From Micromonospora sp. BL4 (GTDB lineage Bacteria; Actinomycetota; Actinomycetes; Mycobacteriales; Micromonosporaceae): a stretch of 64,000 nt of DNA. This document shows positions 45,239-55,882 of the stretch, piece after piece. The notes under the pieces were generated by a model. The model was not told the DNA's origin. It did no database searches and saw only the letters and a list, made by a program, of their open reading frames with translations. Location: the NCBI RefSeq assembly GCF_003667505.1, contig NZ_RCVJ01000116.1, positions 45,496 through 109,495 on the forward strand, given 5' to 3'. The translations under genes were made by a program, and so were the position numbers. Every line of letters starts with the position of its first letter. Position 1 is the stretch's first letter.

Positions 45239-45291
45239 GCGCGAGGAGTGAGCCGGTGTTGCGAGCCCCGCAGTCGCGAACGGAGATGGCG

Positions 45292-46188
45292 ATGACGGAG
45301 TCGACGCAGCGGGCGTTGCGGGCGGACGGCCTGGACCCGGCGCAGGTGCGGCGGGTGATCGAGAACGCGCTGGTCGAGGATCTGGGGCCAGACTTCCTCG
45401 ACGTCACCAGCGTCGCCACCATCCCGGCGGAGCAGACCGACACCGCCGACCTGGTGGCCCGCGCGGACGGGGTGGTGGCCGGGCTGGCCGTGGCCGCCGC
45501 CGTGTTCGAGCTGGTCGGCGAGGTGACCGGGTTCGGTCGTACCGTCGAGGTGTCGCTGGTGGCCCGCGACGGCGGGCGGGTGGCCCGCGGCGACGTGCTG
45601 GCGACGGTGACCGGGCCGACCCGGCTGCTGCTCACCGCCGAGCGGACGGCGCTCAACCTGCTCTGCCGGATGTCCGGCGTGGCAACCCACACCCGTGCCT
45701 GGGCGGACGCGCTGACCGGCACGAAGGCGATGGTGCTGGACACCCGCAAGACCACCCCGGGCCTGCGGGCGCTGGAGAAGTACGCGGTGCGGGCGGGCGG
45801 CGGCACCAACAAGCGGATGGGCCTCTACGACGTGGCCATGATCAAGGACAACCACAAGCTCGCGGCCGGCGGCATCACCGCGGCGTACCGGCGGGTCCGG
45901 GAGGCGTTCCCGGAGGTGCCGGTGCAGGTCGAGGTGACCACGGTCGACGAGGCGGTGGAGGCGGTGGGCGCCGGCGCGGACTTCCTGCTCTGCGACAACA
46001 TGACCCCGGAGACGCTGGCCGAGGCGGTGGCCGCGGTGGGTGACCGGGCGGAGTTGGAGGCGACCGGCGGGCTCACCCTGGAGGTGGCGGCCCGGTACGC
46101 CGCCACGGGGGTGGACTTCCTCTCGGTGGGCGCGCTGACCCACTCGTCGCCCATCCTGGACATCGCGATGGACCTGCGCGTCGAATAG
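45292..46188 (+). CDS. nadC: Nicotinate-nucleotide pyrophosphorylase (carboxylating)
   Basis: Converts quinolinate and PRPP to nicotinate mononucleotide. It has 298 residues. Signatures are NLLCRMSGVATHTR, VLDTRKTTPGLRALEKYAVRAG (shown here only by its ends VLDTRKTTPG and LEKYAV), IKDNH and ATGGLTLE. ATG 45292 has CGGAG 6 nt upstream and begins the family-like region. The frame also extends through the third repeat copy to GTG 45235, which would add 19 repeat-encoded residues; translation coupled from nadB could use either. Confidence 0.94.
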   Translation: MTESTQRALRADGLDPAQVRRVIENALVEDLGPDFLDVTSVATIPAEQTDTADLVARADGVVAGLAVAAAVFELVGEVTGFGRTVEVSLVARDGGRVARGDVLATVTGPTRLLLTAERTALNLLCRMSGVATHTRAWADALTGTKAMVLDTRKTTPGLRALEKYAVRAGGGTNKRMGLYDVAMIKDNHKLAAGGITAAYRRVREAFPEVPVQVEVTTVDEAVEAVGAGADFLLCDNMTPETLAEAVAAVGDRAELEATGGLTLEVAARYAATGVDFLSVGALTHSSPILDIAMDLRVE

Positions 46189-46206
46189 GGGATGCCTGGC
46201 CGTGCC

Positions 46207-47298
46207 TCAGACGGTGGTCAGCGAGGTGGCGGCCAGATTGAAGATCACCCGGTTCTCGGTGTCCTGCCGGCCGTCCAGGCCGTACTTGGCCCGGAAGAGC
46301 TCCAGCACCCGGTTGTAGACCTCGGGCGCCAGCTCGTCGGCCTCGCCGATGGCGAAGACCTCACCGGCCGCCTCCGGCCGGTCCAGCACCACGCTCAGTC
46401 CGGTCAGGCCGTGTCGGGCCACGTTGCGCACCAGGTCGGTGCCGGCGATGTACCAGTCGCCGTCGGAGCGTACGTAGAGCGCCTCGCAGGTCTCCAGGTC
46501 CCGCCCGGCCTGGCGCAGGCAGAGTCGCAGGCTGAGGCAGGCCTCCAGGTCCTCCAGGGGCGCGGTGTCCCACAGCTCGGCGAACCGGTCGTCGACGAAC
46601 TCGCCCAGCGGGGTGGAGACGAACGCCTCGATCTGCTGGGTGTCGAAGGTGCTGCCCTGCACCGGGAAGAACGAGATGAACGCCTTGCCGTCCCAGCGGT
46701 ACATCTGCACCGAAGGGGCGGCGCTGTAGACCCGTACCTGGAGCCGGGCCCGGGCCGCCTCCGGCAGCTCCTCGCGGAGCCGGGCGAGGTGCCACAGGTT
46801 GTTGAGGATGGCCACCGAGGCGTCCCGTCGGCGCAGCTCCTCGCCGCGGAGCCGGACGGCCGGTGAGTCCGGGTCCAGCAGCAGCACCTTGACGGTGGCG
46901 CCGTTGGCGAGCGCGGAGCGCAGCGCGGCCACGAACCGGGCCGCGTACGGGCCCTCGAGCATGCTCGTCCAGGTTTCCAGGATCGCCACGATCTCGCGGC
47001 ACTGGGCGACCCGTTCGATCAGCGCGTCCCGGTCCAACCGGGGATGCTCGATGATGCTGACCGTCTGGAGTTCGCGAAAGAGCGGGTTGAGCACCACATA
47101 GGTCAGCAGCGTCATGATCAGCGCGGCGCCGATGTTGAGGTAGAGGTCGCCGGCGAAGCTGCCGTTCTCCCGCAGGGACGCCCGCCACGCCTGCACGATC
47201 ATCCAGATCGCGCCGCCGGCCAGCGCGACCAGCACCAGCACGTGCCGCCGGCGCCGGCGCAGGGTGTTGCGCCCGCGCGCCCACCACGTCCCCGACAT
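46207..47298 (-). CDS. Membrane protein with a PLD-like C-terminal region
   Basis: 363 residues. An arginine-rich start is followed by two membrane helices at about 17-35 and 53-72 and a ~280-residue cytoplasmic domain. Parts such as IVAILETWTSMLEG, GATVKVLLLDPDSPAVRLRG and VQMYRWDGKAFISFFP resemble the degenerate phospholipase D-like fold found in some toxin, defence and signalling proteins. HKD motifs are not seen, so enzymatic activity is doubtful. GGGGAGCGGAC precedes ATG 47298. It converges on nadC and is not part of the mycobacterial gene order here. Confidence 0.7.
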   Translation of the reverse strand: MSGTWWARGRNTLRRRRRHVLVLVALAGGAIWMIVQAWRASLRENGSFAGDLYLNIGAALIMTLLTYVVLNPLFRELQTVSIIEHPRLDRDALIERVAQCREIVAILETWTSMLEGPYAARFVAALRSALANGATVKVLLLDPDSPAVRLRGEELRRRDASVAILNNLWHLARLREELPEAARARLQVRVYSAAPSVQMYRWDGKAFISFFPVQGSTFDTQQIEAFVSTPLGEFVDDRFAELWDTAPLEDLEACLSLRLCLRQAGRDLETCEALYVRSDGDWYIAGTDLVRNVARHGLTGLSVVLDRPEAAGEVFAIGEADELAPEVYNRVLELFRAKYGLDGRQDTENRVIFNLAATSLTTV

Positions 47299-47404
47299 GT
47301 CCGCTCCCCGTCCGGCCGCGCCGTGGATTGACCTATGTTCATGTCGTGATGGGACCAGGATACGGTCCGCCGGCCGGTCCGCGCCCGTCCGTACGGTCGT
47401 TGTC

Positions 47405-47410
47405 TAGGCT
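47405..47410 (+). promoter_or_regulatory. -10 box of a leaderless promoter
   Basis: TAGGCT lies exactly 6 nt before GTG 47417. Confidence 0.6.
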
Positions 47411-47416
47411 TCGTGC

Positions 47417-48175
47417 GTGCTGCTCTGCATCGACATCGGAAACACCAACACCGTGCTGGCGACCTTCGACGGCGACAAGCTGGTGCACTCCTGGCGGATC
47501 AAGACCGATGCCCGCTCGACGGCGGACGAGCTGGGTCTGATGTTCCGGGGTCTGCTCGCCGGGGACAACGTCGAGATCACCGGCGTGGCCGCCTGCTCCA
47601 CCGTGCCGGCCGCGCTGCGCTCGCTGCGCACCATGCTCGGCCGCTACTACGCCGACCTGCCGAGCGTGATCGTCGAGCCCGGCGTGCGGACCGGGGTTCA
47701 GCTGGCGATCGACAACCCGAAGGAGGTGGGCGCCGACCGGGTGGTGAACACCCTGGCCGCGTACACGCTCTACGGCGGGCCGTCGATCGTCGTGGACTTC
47801 GGTACCACCACCAACTTCGACGTGATCAGCGGTCGGGGTGAGTTCCTCGGCGGGGCGTTCGCCCCGGGCATCGAGATCTCCTTCGACGCGCTGGCCGCCA
47901 GGGCCGCCCAGCTGCGCAAGGTCGAGGCCACCAAGCCCCGCTCGGTGATCGGCAAGAACACCGTGGAGTGCCTCCAGGCCGGCCTGTACTTCGGCTTCGC
48001 CGGGCAGGTGGACCGGATCGTCGAGCGGATGACCGAGGAGTTGGGCGAGGTGAAGGCGGTGATCGCCACCGGCGGCCTCGCCTCGCTGGTGCTCAACGAG
48101 TGCCACAGCATCACCCACCACGAGCCGATGATCACGTTGATCGGCCTGCGGATGGTCTACGACCGCAACCTGTGA
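47417..48175 (+). CDS. coaX: Type III pantothenate kinase
   Basis: First step of coenzyme A synthesis, phosphorylating the pantothenate made by PanC/PanD. It has 252 residues. The phosphate-binding opening CIDIGNTNTVLATFDG, GADRVVNTLAAY, VVDFGTTTNFDVI and GGAFAPGIEIS are family signatures. GTG 47417 is leaderless by its -10 spacing. Position between panD and lysS matches Rv3600c in M. tuberculosis, except for the intervening nad genes. Confidence 0.95.
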   Translation: MLLCIDIGNTNTVLATFDGDKLVHSWRIKTDARSTADELGLMFRGLLAGDNVEITGVAACSTVPAALRSLRTMLGRYYADLPSVIVEPGVRTGVQLAIDNPKEVGADRVVNTLAAYTLYGGPSIVVDFGTTTNFDVISGRGEFLGGAFAPGIEISFDALAARAAQLRKVEATKPRSVIGKNTVECLQAGLYFGFAGQVDRIVERMTEELGEVKAVIATGGLASLVLNECHSITHHEPMITLIGLRMVYDRNL

Positions 48176-48185
48176 CCCCGGTGGT

Positions 48186-48923
48186 TCAGCGCCGCCGGGC
48201 GCGCAGCACCAATGTCCGGTACGGCAGCTCGACGGTTTCCCGGCCGACCAGGGCGGGGTGGGTGTCCAGGAGGTCGGTCAGCTCCCGCTGGACCCGCTGC
48301 TGATCCTCGGCGGAGGCGGTGAGCCAGTACGAGCGGGTGCGGACCATGCCGAACAACTCGTCCGGGGTGAGGGTGACGCGGTGCGCGAACTCGTCCACCT
48401 CGATCGCGTCGAACGCGGGGCCGAAGTCCGCGTACTCGCCGAACAGGCTGGCGGACTTGTCACCGAAATGGGCGATCCGTCCCAGGTCGTCCACCCAGTC
48501 CACGCGGTCGTCGCGGATGTTCCAGATGGGGGCGAAGGTGCCGCCGGGCCGGAGCACGCGGGCGATCTCGGCGTGCGCGGGCTCCCGGTCGAACCAGTGG
48601 TACGCCGTTCCAGCCAGCACCGCGTCCGCCGCGCCGTCGGGCAGCGGAACGGCCTCGGCGCTGCCCGCGAGCGCCGTCGTGCCCGGGGTGCTGGCGGCGA
48701 GCTGCGCCCGCATCCCCGGATCGGGCTCGACGGGTACGACCTCGTGGCCCAGCGCCAGCAGAGCGCGGGTCAGGATGCCGGTGCCCGCCGCGAGATCGAC
48801 GACACGGGCGTCGCTCAGCCCGTCGAGTGCCCACCGGACAGCGGCATGCGGGTAGCGGGGTCGAAAACGGTCGTAATCGCTCGCGGCGGCGCCGAAGGAG
48901 AGGGCGGGAGTGTGATCGACCAT
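48186..48923 (-). CDS. Class I SAM-dependent methyltransferase
   Basis: 245 residues. Motif I VVDLAAGTGILTRALLALG is near residue 40, followed by VVPVEPDPGM, AVPLPDGAADAVLAGTAYHWF and ARVLRPGGTFAPIWN, the usual order for small-molecule methyltransferases of the Methyltransf_11 class. Substrate unknown. ATG 48923 has TAACCT 7 nt upstream (leaderless). It converges on coaX with a 10-bp gap and diverges from lysS. Confidence 0.85.
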   Translation of the reverse strand: MVDHTPALSFGAAASDYDRFRPRYPHAAVRWALDGLSDARVVDLAAGTGILTRALLALGHEVVPVEPDPGMRAQLAASTPGTTALAGSAEAVPLPDGAADAVLAGTAYHWFDREPAHAEIARVLRPGGTFAPIWNIRDDRVDWVDDLGRIAHFGDKSASLFGEYADFGPAFDAIEVDEFAHRVTLTPDELFGMVRTRSYWLTASAEDQQRVQRELTDLLDTHPALVGRETVELPYRTLVLRARRR

Positions 48924-48930
48924 GACGCGC

Positions 48931-48936
48931 AGGTTA
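48931..48936 (-). promoter_or_regulatory. -10 box of a leaderless promoter
   Basis: On the minus strand TAACCT lies 7 nt before ATG 48923. Confidence 0.5.
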
Positions 48937-49011
48937 TCCGCTAACGACCCCCAGGGCGCTTGAGTACGCTCGGGCCTGACCCCCCGTATCTCCGTGACGA
49001 GGAAGCGTGCC

Positions 49012-50520
49012 GTGAGCGAGCAGAACGCCGTGCCAGTGGACCCCGCCGACGACCTTCCCGAGCAGATGAAGGTCCGCCGGGAGAAGCGGGACCGGATGAT
49101 CGCCGACGGCATCGAGGCCTACCCGGTCGGATTCCCCCGCACCACCACCCTGTCGCAGGTCCGGGAGCGCTACGCCGACCTGCCCACCGACACCGCCACC
49201 GGCGACCAGGTCTCGGTCACCGGCCGGGTGATCTTCGTACGCAACACGGGCAAGCTCTGCTTCGCGACCCTGCGCGACGGCGACGGCACCGAGTTGCAGG
49301 CGATGCTGTCGCTCGACCGGGTCGGGCCGGAGCGGCTGGAGGCCTGGAAGCGGCTGGTGGACCTCGGCGACCACGTCGGCGTCACCGGCGAGGTGATCAC
49401 CAGCCGTCGGGGCGAGCTGTCCGTGCTGGCCGAGCGCTGGGAGATGACCGCCAAGGCGCTGCGGCCGTTGCCGGTGGCGCACAAGCCGCTCTCCGAGGAG
49501 GCGCGGGTCCGGCAGCGCTACGTCGACCTGATCGTCCGGCCGCAGGCCCGGCAGATGGTCCGTACCCGGGCCGCGGCGGTGCGCAGCCTTCGCGATTCGC
49601 TGCACGGGCAGGGCTTCATCGAGGTGGAAACTCCGATGTTGCAACTGCTGCACGGTGGCGCGGCGGCCCGACCGTTCGTGACCCACAGCAATGCGTTGAA
49701 CACCGATCTGTATCTGCGAATCGCTCCGGAACTGTTTCTCAAGCGCGCGGTGGTCGGCGGTGTGGACCGAGTCTTCGAGATCAACCGCAACTTCCGTAAT
49801 GAGGGTGTCGACTCTTCGCACTCACCGGAGTTCGCGATGCTGGAGACGTACGAGGCGTACGGCGACTACGACACGATGGCCGAGTTGACCCGCAATCTCG
49901 TGCAACAGGCTGCGATCGCGGTCAGCGGCTCGACCGTGGTGACGCACGCCGACGGTCGGGAGTTCGACCTGGGTGGTGAGTGGCGGTCGGTGACCCTGTT
50001 CGGGGTGCTTTCCGAGGCGCTCGGCGAGGAGGTCACGGTCCGCACCGAACGGTCCCGCCTGGTTGAGTACGCCGACAAGGTGGGATTGGCCGTGGACCCG
50101 AAGTGGGGCCCCGGCAAGCTGGTCGAGGAACTGTTCGAGGAGCTGGTCGTCCCCGGTCTGGTGGCACCCACCTTCGTCCGCGACTACCCGGAGGAGACCA
50201 GCCCGCTCACCCGGGCGCACCGCAGCGAGCCGGGGCTGGCCGAGAAGTGGGACCTCTACGTGCTCGGGTTCGAGCTGGGCACCGCGTACTCCGAGCTGGT
50301 CGACCCGGTGGTGCAGCGGGAGCGGCTGGTGGCCCAGGCGCAACTCGGCGCTCGTGGCGACGACGAGGCGATGCGTCTCGACGAGGACTTTCTCCGGGCG
50401 ATGGAGTACGGAATGCCTCCGGCCGGCGGTATGGGAATGGGAATCGACCGGCTGTTGATGGCCCTGACCGGGCTCGGAATTCGGGAAACGATCCTCTTCC
50501 CGTTGGTCCGCCCCGAGTAG
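49012..50520 (+). CDS. lysS: Lysyl-tRNA synthetase, class II
   Basis: Charges tRNA(Lys). It has 502 residues. The OB-fold anticodon domain (about 60-165) contains [20 protein letters not shown]. Class II motif 2 is near [20 protein letters not shown] and FRNEG, and motif 3 is [15 protein letters not shown] near the end. GTG 49012 is preferred over GTG 48994 because GAGGAAG lies 6-7 nt before it. The stretch 49.63-49.95 kb has slightly more A/T-ending codons than its flanks. lsr2 and clpC follow, as in mycobacteria. Confidence 0.96.
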   Translation: MSEQNAVPVDPADDLPEQMKVRREKRDRMIADGIEAYPVGFPRTTTLSQVRERYADLPTDTATGDQVSVTGRVIFVRNTGKLCFATLRDGDGTELQAMLSLDRVGPERLEAWKRLVDLGDHVGVTGEVITSRRGELSVLAERWEMTAKALRPLPVAHKPLSEEARVRQRYVDLIVRPQARQMVRTRAAAVRSLRDSLHGQGFIEVETPMLQLLHGGAAARPFVTHSNALNTDLYLRIAPELFLKRAVVGGVDRVFEINRNFRNEGVDSSHSPEFAMLETYEAYGDYDTMAELTRNLVQQAAIAVSGSTVVTHADGREFDLGGEWRSVTLFGVLSEALGEEVTVRTERSRLVEYADKVGLAVDPKWGPGKLVEELFEELVVPGLVAPTFVRDYPEETSPLTRAHRSEPGLAEKWDLYVLGFELGTAYSELVDPVVQRERLVAQAQLGARGDDEAMRLDEDFLRAMEYGMPPAGGMGMGIDRLLMALTGLGIRETILFPLVRPE

Positions 50521-50557
50521 TCCGGCTCGGCTCGTGCCGCGTCGATACCGCATCCTA

Positions 50558-50588
50558 TTGACGGGGCGAGCGGCGCGCGGGTTATTGT
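50558..50588 (+). promoter_or_regulatory. Promoter of lsr2
   Basis: TTGACG (50558-50563) and TATTGT (50583-50588, or TTATTG one base earlier) are 18-19 nt apart, a good sigma-A-type pair. The 5' leader carries a small hairpin AGCAGG/CCTGCT (50598-50603/50609-50614). Confidence 0.7.
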
Positions 50589-50631
50589 GCTCTCGTTAGC
50601 AGGAGCACCCTGCTCGAAAGGATTGTGGGAC

Positions 50632-50976
50632 GTGGCCAAGCAGATCATTCACAAGCTGGTCGATGACCTGGACGGCGGGGACGCGGACGAGACCGTCAAG
50701 TTCGCCCTCGACGGCGTTCAGTACGAGATCGACCTGTCGAGTTCCAACGCCGCGAAATTGCGCGACGTATTCGCTCCATACGTGGGCGCCGGCACCAAGG
50801 TGGGCCGGGGCGGCGTGGTCATCGGTGGACGGGCCGCCCGCGGCCGGGGCGGCGCGACCGCCGACCGGGAGCAGAACAAGGCGATCCGGGAGTGGGCCAA
50901 GAAGGCCGGCAAGGACATCTCGGACCGGGGGCGCATCCCGCAGGAGATCGTCGACGAGTACCACGCGAAGCGCTGA
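50632..50976 (+). CDS. lsr2: Nucleoid-associated xenogeneic silencer Lsr2
   Basis: Small DNA-bridging protein that binds AT-rich DNA and silences acquired genes, the actinobacterial counterpart of H-NS. It has 114 residues. The N-terminal dimerisation domain begins AKQIIHKLVDDLDGGDADET; a glycine/arginine linker has RGRGG. The C-terminal DNA-binding domain IREWAKKAGKDISDRGRIPQ contains the AT-hook-like RGR. GTG 50632 has AAAGGA about 10 nt upstream. It has its own promoter and a terminator-like hairpin. Confidence 0.96.
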   Translation: MAKQIIHKLVDDLDGGDADETVKFALDGVQYEIDLSSSNAAKLRDVFAPYVGAGTKVGRGGVVIGGRAARGRGGATADREQNKAIREWAKKAGKDISDRGRIPQEIVDEYHAKR

Positions 50977-51019
50977 TCAGTCAGCAGTCTGGTGGCCAGC
51001 GGCCGCCGCAGGGCGACAC

Positions 51020-51055
51020 CGACGCCGGGCCGGAGCATTCTCCGGGCCGGCGTCG
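51020..51055 (+). terminator. Hairpin after lsr2
   Basis: CGACGCCGGGCCGGAG (51020-51035) pairs with CTCCGGGCCGGCGTCG (51040-51055) with one mismatch and a 4-nt CATT loop. Confidence 0.75.
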
Positions 51056-51132
51056 CCTGTATTCCCGCCGGCCGCCGGCGGGGTGCCGGAGGCCGATCCG
51101 GGGATCGGGGAAGCATTCCCCGGCGACCGACG

Positions 51133-51175
51133 TTGTCCACAACCAGTGGAGCAGCTGTCCACAGCCTGTGGACAA
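51133..51175. promoter_or_regulatory. Cluster of three DnaA boxes
   Basis: TTGTCCACA (51133-51141) is the actinobacterial consensus. CTGTCCACA (51155-51163) has one mismatch, and TGTGGACAA (51167-51175) is the perfect consensus on the other strand. All lie within 43 bp. There is no dnaA/dnaN context, so it is not the replication origin. Confidence 0.8.
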
Positions 51176-51493
51176 CCTTCCCAAGGCCGGGCGCGGCGTT
51201 CGTCGCCAGCGCCGGTCCCCCTTCCCGGAGCCTTCCGGAGCCGGGAGAGGGCTTCCGTCGCGCCAGTCGGATTTCGCTCTGCGCGTAGCGACAGGGGTAC
51301 CGGAACACCTCCTGAGCGCGGACGGTTGTGCAAAACGACGTGGAACCGACCCGTACCCGAGACACACGACCTCAGCTGAGTCGGTCAGCGACGATAGAGT
51401 AAGGAGGCACGGACGCCCGTCCCGGACGTTCGTGCACCGGCCCCGCCAAGATCTTGACCATCAAGGCGCACGGCACGTGAGGAGCACGAGGGC

Positions 51494-54025
<2,532 letters not shown>

Positions 54026-54041
54026 CACAAGCAGCAGCAAG

Positions 54042-54085
54042 AGGCGGGGCCTCGGTGGCGCAAGCCACCGGGGCCCCGCCTTTTC
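54042..54085 (+). terminator. Rho-independent terminator of clpC
   Basis: An 18-bp stem, AGGCGGGGCCTCGGTGGC (54042-54059) with GCCACCGGGGCCCCGCCT (54064-54081), has one G-T pair, a GCAA tetraloop and a TTTT tail. It begins 16 nt after the clpC stop. Confidence 0.92.
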
Positions 54086-54160
54086 CGCTGTCCGTCCGCC
54101 CCGCCGAGCGCGCGGCTTTCGCCCGCGGCGGTCGTCACGCCCCTGCCCTCGTCCTCGGAT

Positions 54161-54236
54161 TGATCGACTCGATGTCGGCGATGTCGGGGTGTCCCCGCAT
54201 CGGGATACCGCGATGTCGGCGGTATGGAGTCGATCA
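54161..54236. repeat. 76-bp intergenic palindromic element
   Basis: The ends TGATCGACTC (54161-54170) and GAGTCGATCA (54227-54236) are perfect inverted repeats. The interior has ATACCGC/GCGGTAT (54205-54211/54219-54225) around GATGTCG, and a second imperfect stem GATGTCGGGG/CCCCGCATC. The multi-stem design resembles a repetitive extragenic palindrome. Confidence 0.8.
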
Positions 54237-54260
54237 CCGCCTCGCGCGGCCGAGCCCGCC

Positions 54261-54322
54261 CTCGCGGGCCGAGCCCCGCCCTCGCGGGCCGAGCCCTCGC
54301 GGGCCGAGCCCTCGCGGGCCGA
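54261..54322. repeat. GC-rich short tandem repeats
   Basis: The core CTCGCGGGCCGAG occurs at 54261, 54281, 54296 and (last base changed) 54311, so at 20-, 15- and 15-bp spacing. It fills the end of the clpC-mutY gap. Confidence 0.8.
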
Positions 54323-54361
54323 CCGCCGGGGCGAGGCGGGGCGCCGGAGGGGAGCCGCGGG

Positions 54362-55273
54362 TCAGGTCGTGAGGTTGGCGGCGGGCAGGGACGGACCGTC
54401 GCCGGTGAGGCGGAAGGAATCGGTGCCGACCGGCTCCACGAGCCCGTCCTGCACCAGGCCGGCCAGGGCCCGGGCACGCTGCACGTCGTCGGTCCAGACC
54501 TGGTCCAGCCGTTGGTGCGGGACCGGTCCGGTGGTCTCCCGGAGCACCCCGAGCAGCAGTCCGCGTACCTGCCGGTCGGTGCCCGCGTACCGCTGGGGGC
54601 GGCGGGTGGGTCCGGCCGGCGTCTCCTGCCCGGAGGCCCGCCAGGCGCAGACCGACTCGACCGGGCAGGACGCGCAGCGCGGTGAGCGGGCCGTGCAGAT
54701 CACGGCGCCCAGCTCCATGAACGCGGCGCTGGCCAGCGCCGCCGCGGCCGGCTCCGTGGGCAGCAGTTCCTCGGTCGCGACCAGGTCGGCCGGCCGGGTG
54801 ACGGCTCCGGCGTCCGGTTCGCCGGCCACCGCCCGGCTGACCACCCGGCGCACGTTCGTGTCGACCACCGGGTGCCGCTGCCCGTACGCGAACGCGGCCA
54901 CCGCCCGCGCCGTGTACGTCCCGACCCCGGGCAGGGCCAGCAGCTGCTCCAGCCGGTCCGGCACCTGACCGCCGTGCCGCTCCACGATCGCGACCGCGCA
55001 CTCCCGCAGCCGGACCGCCCGCCGGGGGTAGCCGAGGCGCCCCCACATCCGAATCGCCTCAGCCGGGCTGTCCGCCGCCAGCGCGGCCGGGTCCGGCCAG
55101 CGGGCCAACCACGCCTGCCAGGCGGGGACGACCCGGACCACCGGCGTCTGCTGGAGCATGACCTCGCTGACCAGGATGGCCCACGGGCTGACCCCGGGCC
55201 CGCGCCACGGCAGGTCACGGGCGTGCTGTCGGTACCACTGGCTGACCAGGGTGGCGAAATCGGATTGAGTCAT
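54362..55273 (-). CDS. mutY: A/G-specific adenine DNA glycosylase
   Basis: Removes adenine mispaired with 8-oxoguanine. It has 303 residues. The catalytic Glu is in VSEVMLQQTPV (near residue 37). The helix-hairpin-helix is LPGVGTYTARAVAAF with catalytic Asp in VVDTNVRRV. The iron-sulfur cluster ligands are C-x6-C-x2-C-x5-C from ICTARSPRCASCP onward. The C-terminal 8-oxoG recognition domain is short. ATG 55273 starts MTQSDFATLVSQWY. It lies divergent from the ACT protein gene, 96 bp apart. Confidence 0.95.
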   Translation of the reverse strand: MTQSDFATLVSQWYRQHARDLPWRGPGVSPWAILVSEVMLQQTPVVRVVPAWQAWLARWPDPAALAADSPAEAIRMWGRLGYPRRAVRLRECAVAIVERHGGQVPDRLEQLLALPGVGTYTARAVAAFAYGQRHPVVDTNVRRVVSRAVAGEPDAGAVTRPADLVATEELLPTEPAAAALASAAFMELGAVICTARSPRCASCPVESVCAWRASGQETPAGPTRRPQRYAGTDRQVRGLLLGVLRETTGPVPHQRLDQVWTDDVQRARALAGLVQDGLVEPVGTDSFRLTGDGPSLPAANLTT

Positions 55274-55369
55274 CGCGCCGTCGATGATGTCACGTGGTGC
55301 GGTCCCGCTGGATGGGCGGCTCGGGCGGGGTGTCACGGCGGCGGCCGGCGGATCGGGCAGAATGCCCGG

Positions 55370-55882
55370 ATGAACGAGCTCGCGATCACCGTCATCGGTC
55401 GGGACCGGCCGGGCATCGTGGCCGATGTCGCCGAGGTGCTGGCCCGGCTGGGTGCCAATCTCACCGACAGCACGATGACCCGGTTGCGGGGGCATTTCGC
55501 GATGACCCTCATCTGCACCGGTCCGGCCGCCGCCGAGGTCGAGGCCGCGTTGGCGCCGCTGGCCGCCGAGGGCCAGCTTCTGGCGACGGTACGCGCGGTC
55601 ACCCCGGACGGCGAGGTGGCCCCGGTGGGCGAGCCGTACGTGCTGGCGGTGCACGGGTCGGACCGGATGGGCATCGTCGCGGCGATGACCCGGGTGCTGG
55701 TGGACGCCGGCGGGAACGTCACCGACCTGAGTACGCGGTTGGCCGGCTCGCTCTACGTGGTGCTGGCTGAGGTGGAGTTGCCGGCCGGCGTCGCCGACGC
55801 GCTGACCGACCGGTTGCACCGGGCGGCCGCGGAGCTGGGTGTCGAGGTGACCCTCCGGCCGGCGGATCCGGACCTGTTGTGA
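55370..55882 (+). CDS. Two-ACT-domain protein (GcvR-like)
   Basis: 170 residues forming two ACT domains: VIGRDRPGIVADVAEVLARL with GANLTDSTMTRL, and VHGSDRMGIVAAMTRVLVDA with GGNVTDLSTRL. Such proteins bind amino acids and regulate metabolism. Similarity to the glycine cleavage repressor GcvR is the usual annotation, but regulation of gcv genes is not shown here. ATG 55370 starts close to an AGAAT element. The stop overlaps def as GTGA. Confidence 0.88.
   Translation: MNELAITVIGRDRPGIVADVAEVLARLGANLTDSTMTRLRGHFAMTLICTGPAAAEVEAALAPLAAEGQLLATVRAVTPDGEVAPVGEPYVLAVHGSDRMGIVAAMTRVLVDAGGNVTDLSTRLAGSLYVVLAEVELPAGVADALTDRLHRAAAELGVEVTLRPADPDLL

Larger units (their letters stand above)
45115..45289 (+). 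repeat. 59-bp tandem repeat, three copies, between nadB and nadC
   Basis: Units start at 45115, 45174 and 45233 and are identical through ...GAACGGAGATGGC; the third lacks the last few bases. Each unit contains AGCGCGAGGAGTGAGCCGG and TTGCGAGCCCCGCAGTCGCG. A degenerate reverse copy lies at 11534-11560. Confidence 0.96.
50977..51493. other. Gene-free region between lsr2 and clpC
   Basis: 517 nt. In order it holds the lsr2 terminator hairpin (51020-51055), three DnaA boxes (51133-51175), a GC-rich stretch with CCGGAGCCTTCCGGAG repeats near 51224, and CGATAGAGT near 51390 that may be the clpC -10 region. No convincing small gene was found. Confidence 0.75.

Noticed and set aside
42358..46143. 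A 1261-codon minus-strand frame opposite the septum-formation gene, nadB and nadC
   Set aside because: Open only because stop codons are scarce at this GC content; the plus-strand genes have clear family signatures and the tandem repeat falls within the frame.
51133..51175. Replication origin
   Set aside because: Only three DnaA boxes, no AT-rich unwinding region, and no dnaA, dnaN or gyr genes nearby.
51250..51300. ClgR-type operator upstream of clpC
   Set aside because: TTCGCTCTGCGCG near 51265 resembles half of the known site but the central and second-half positions do not fit.
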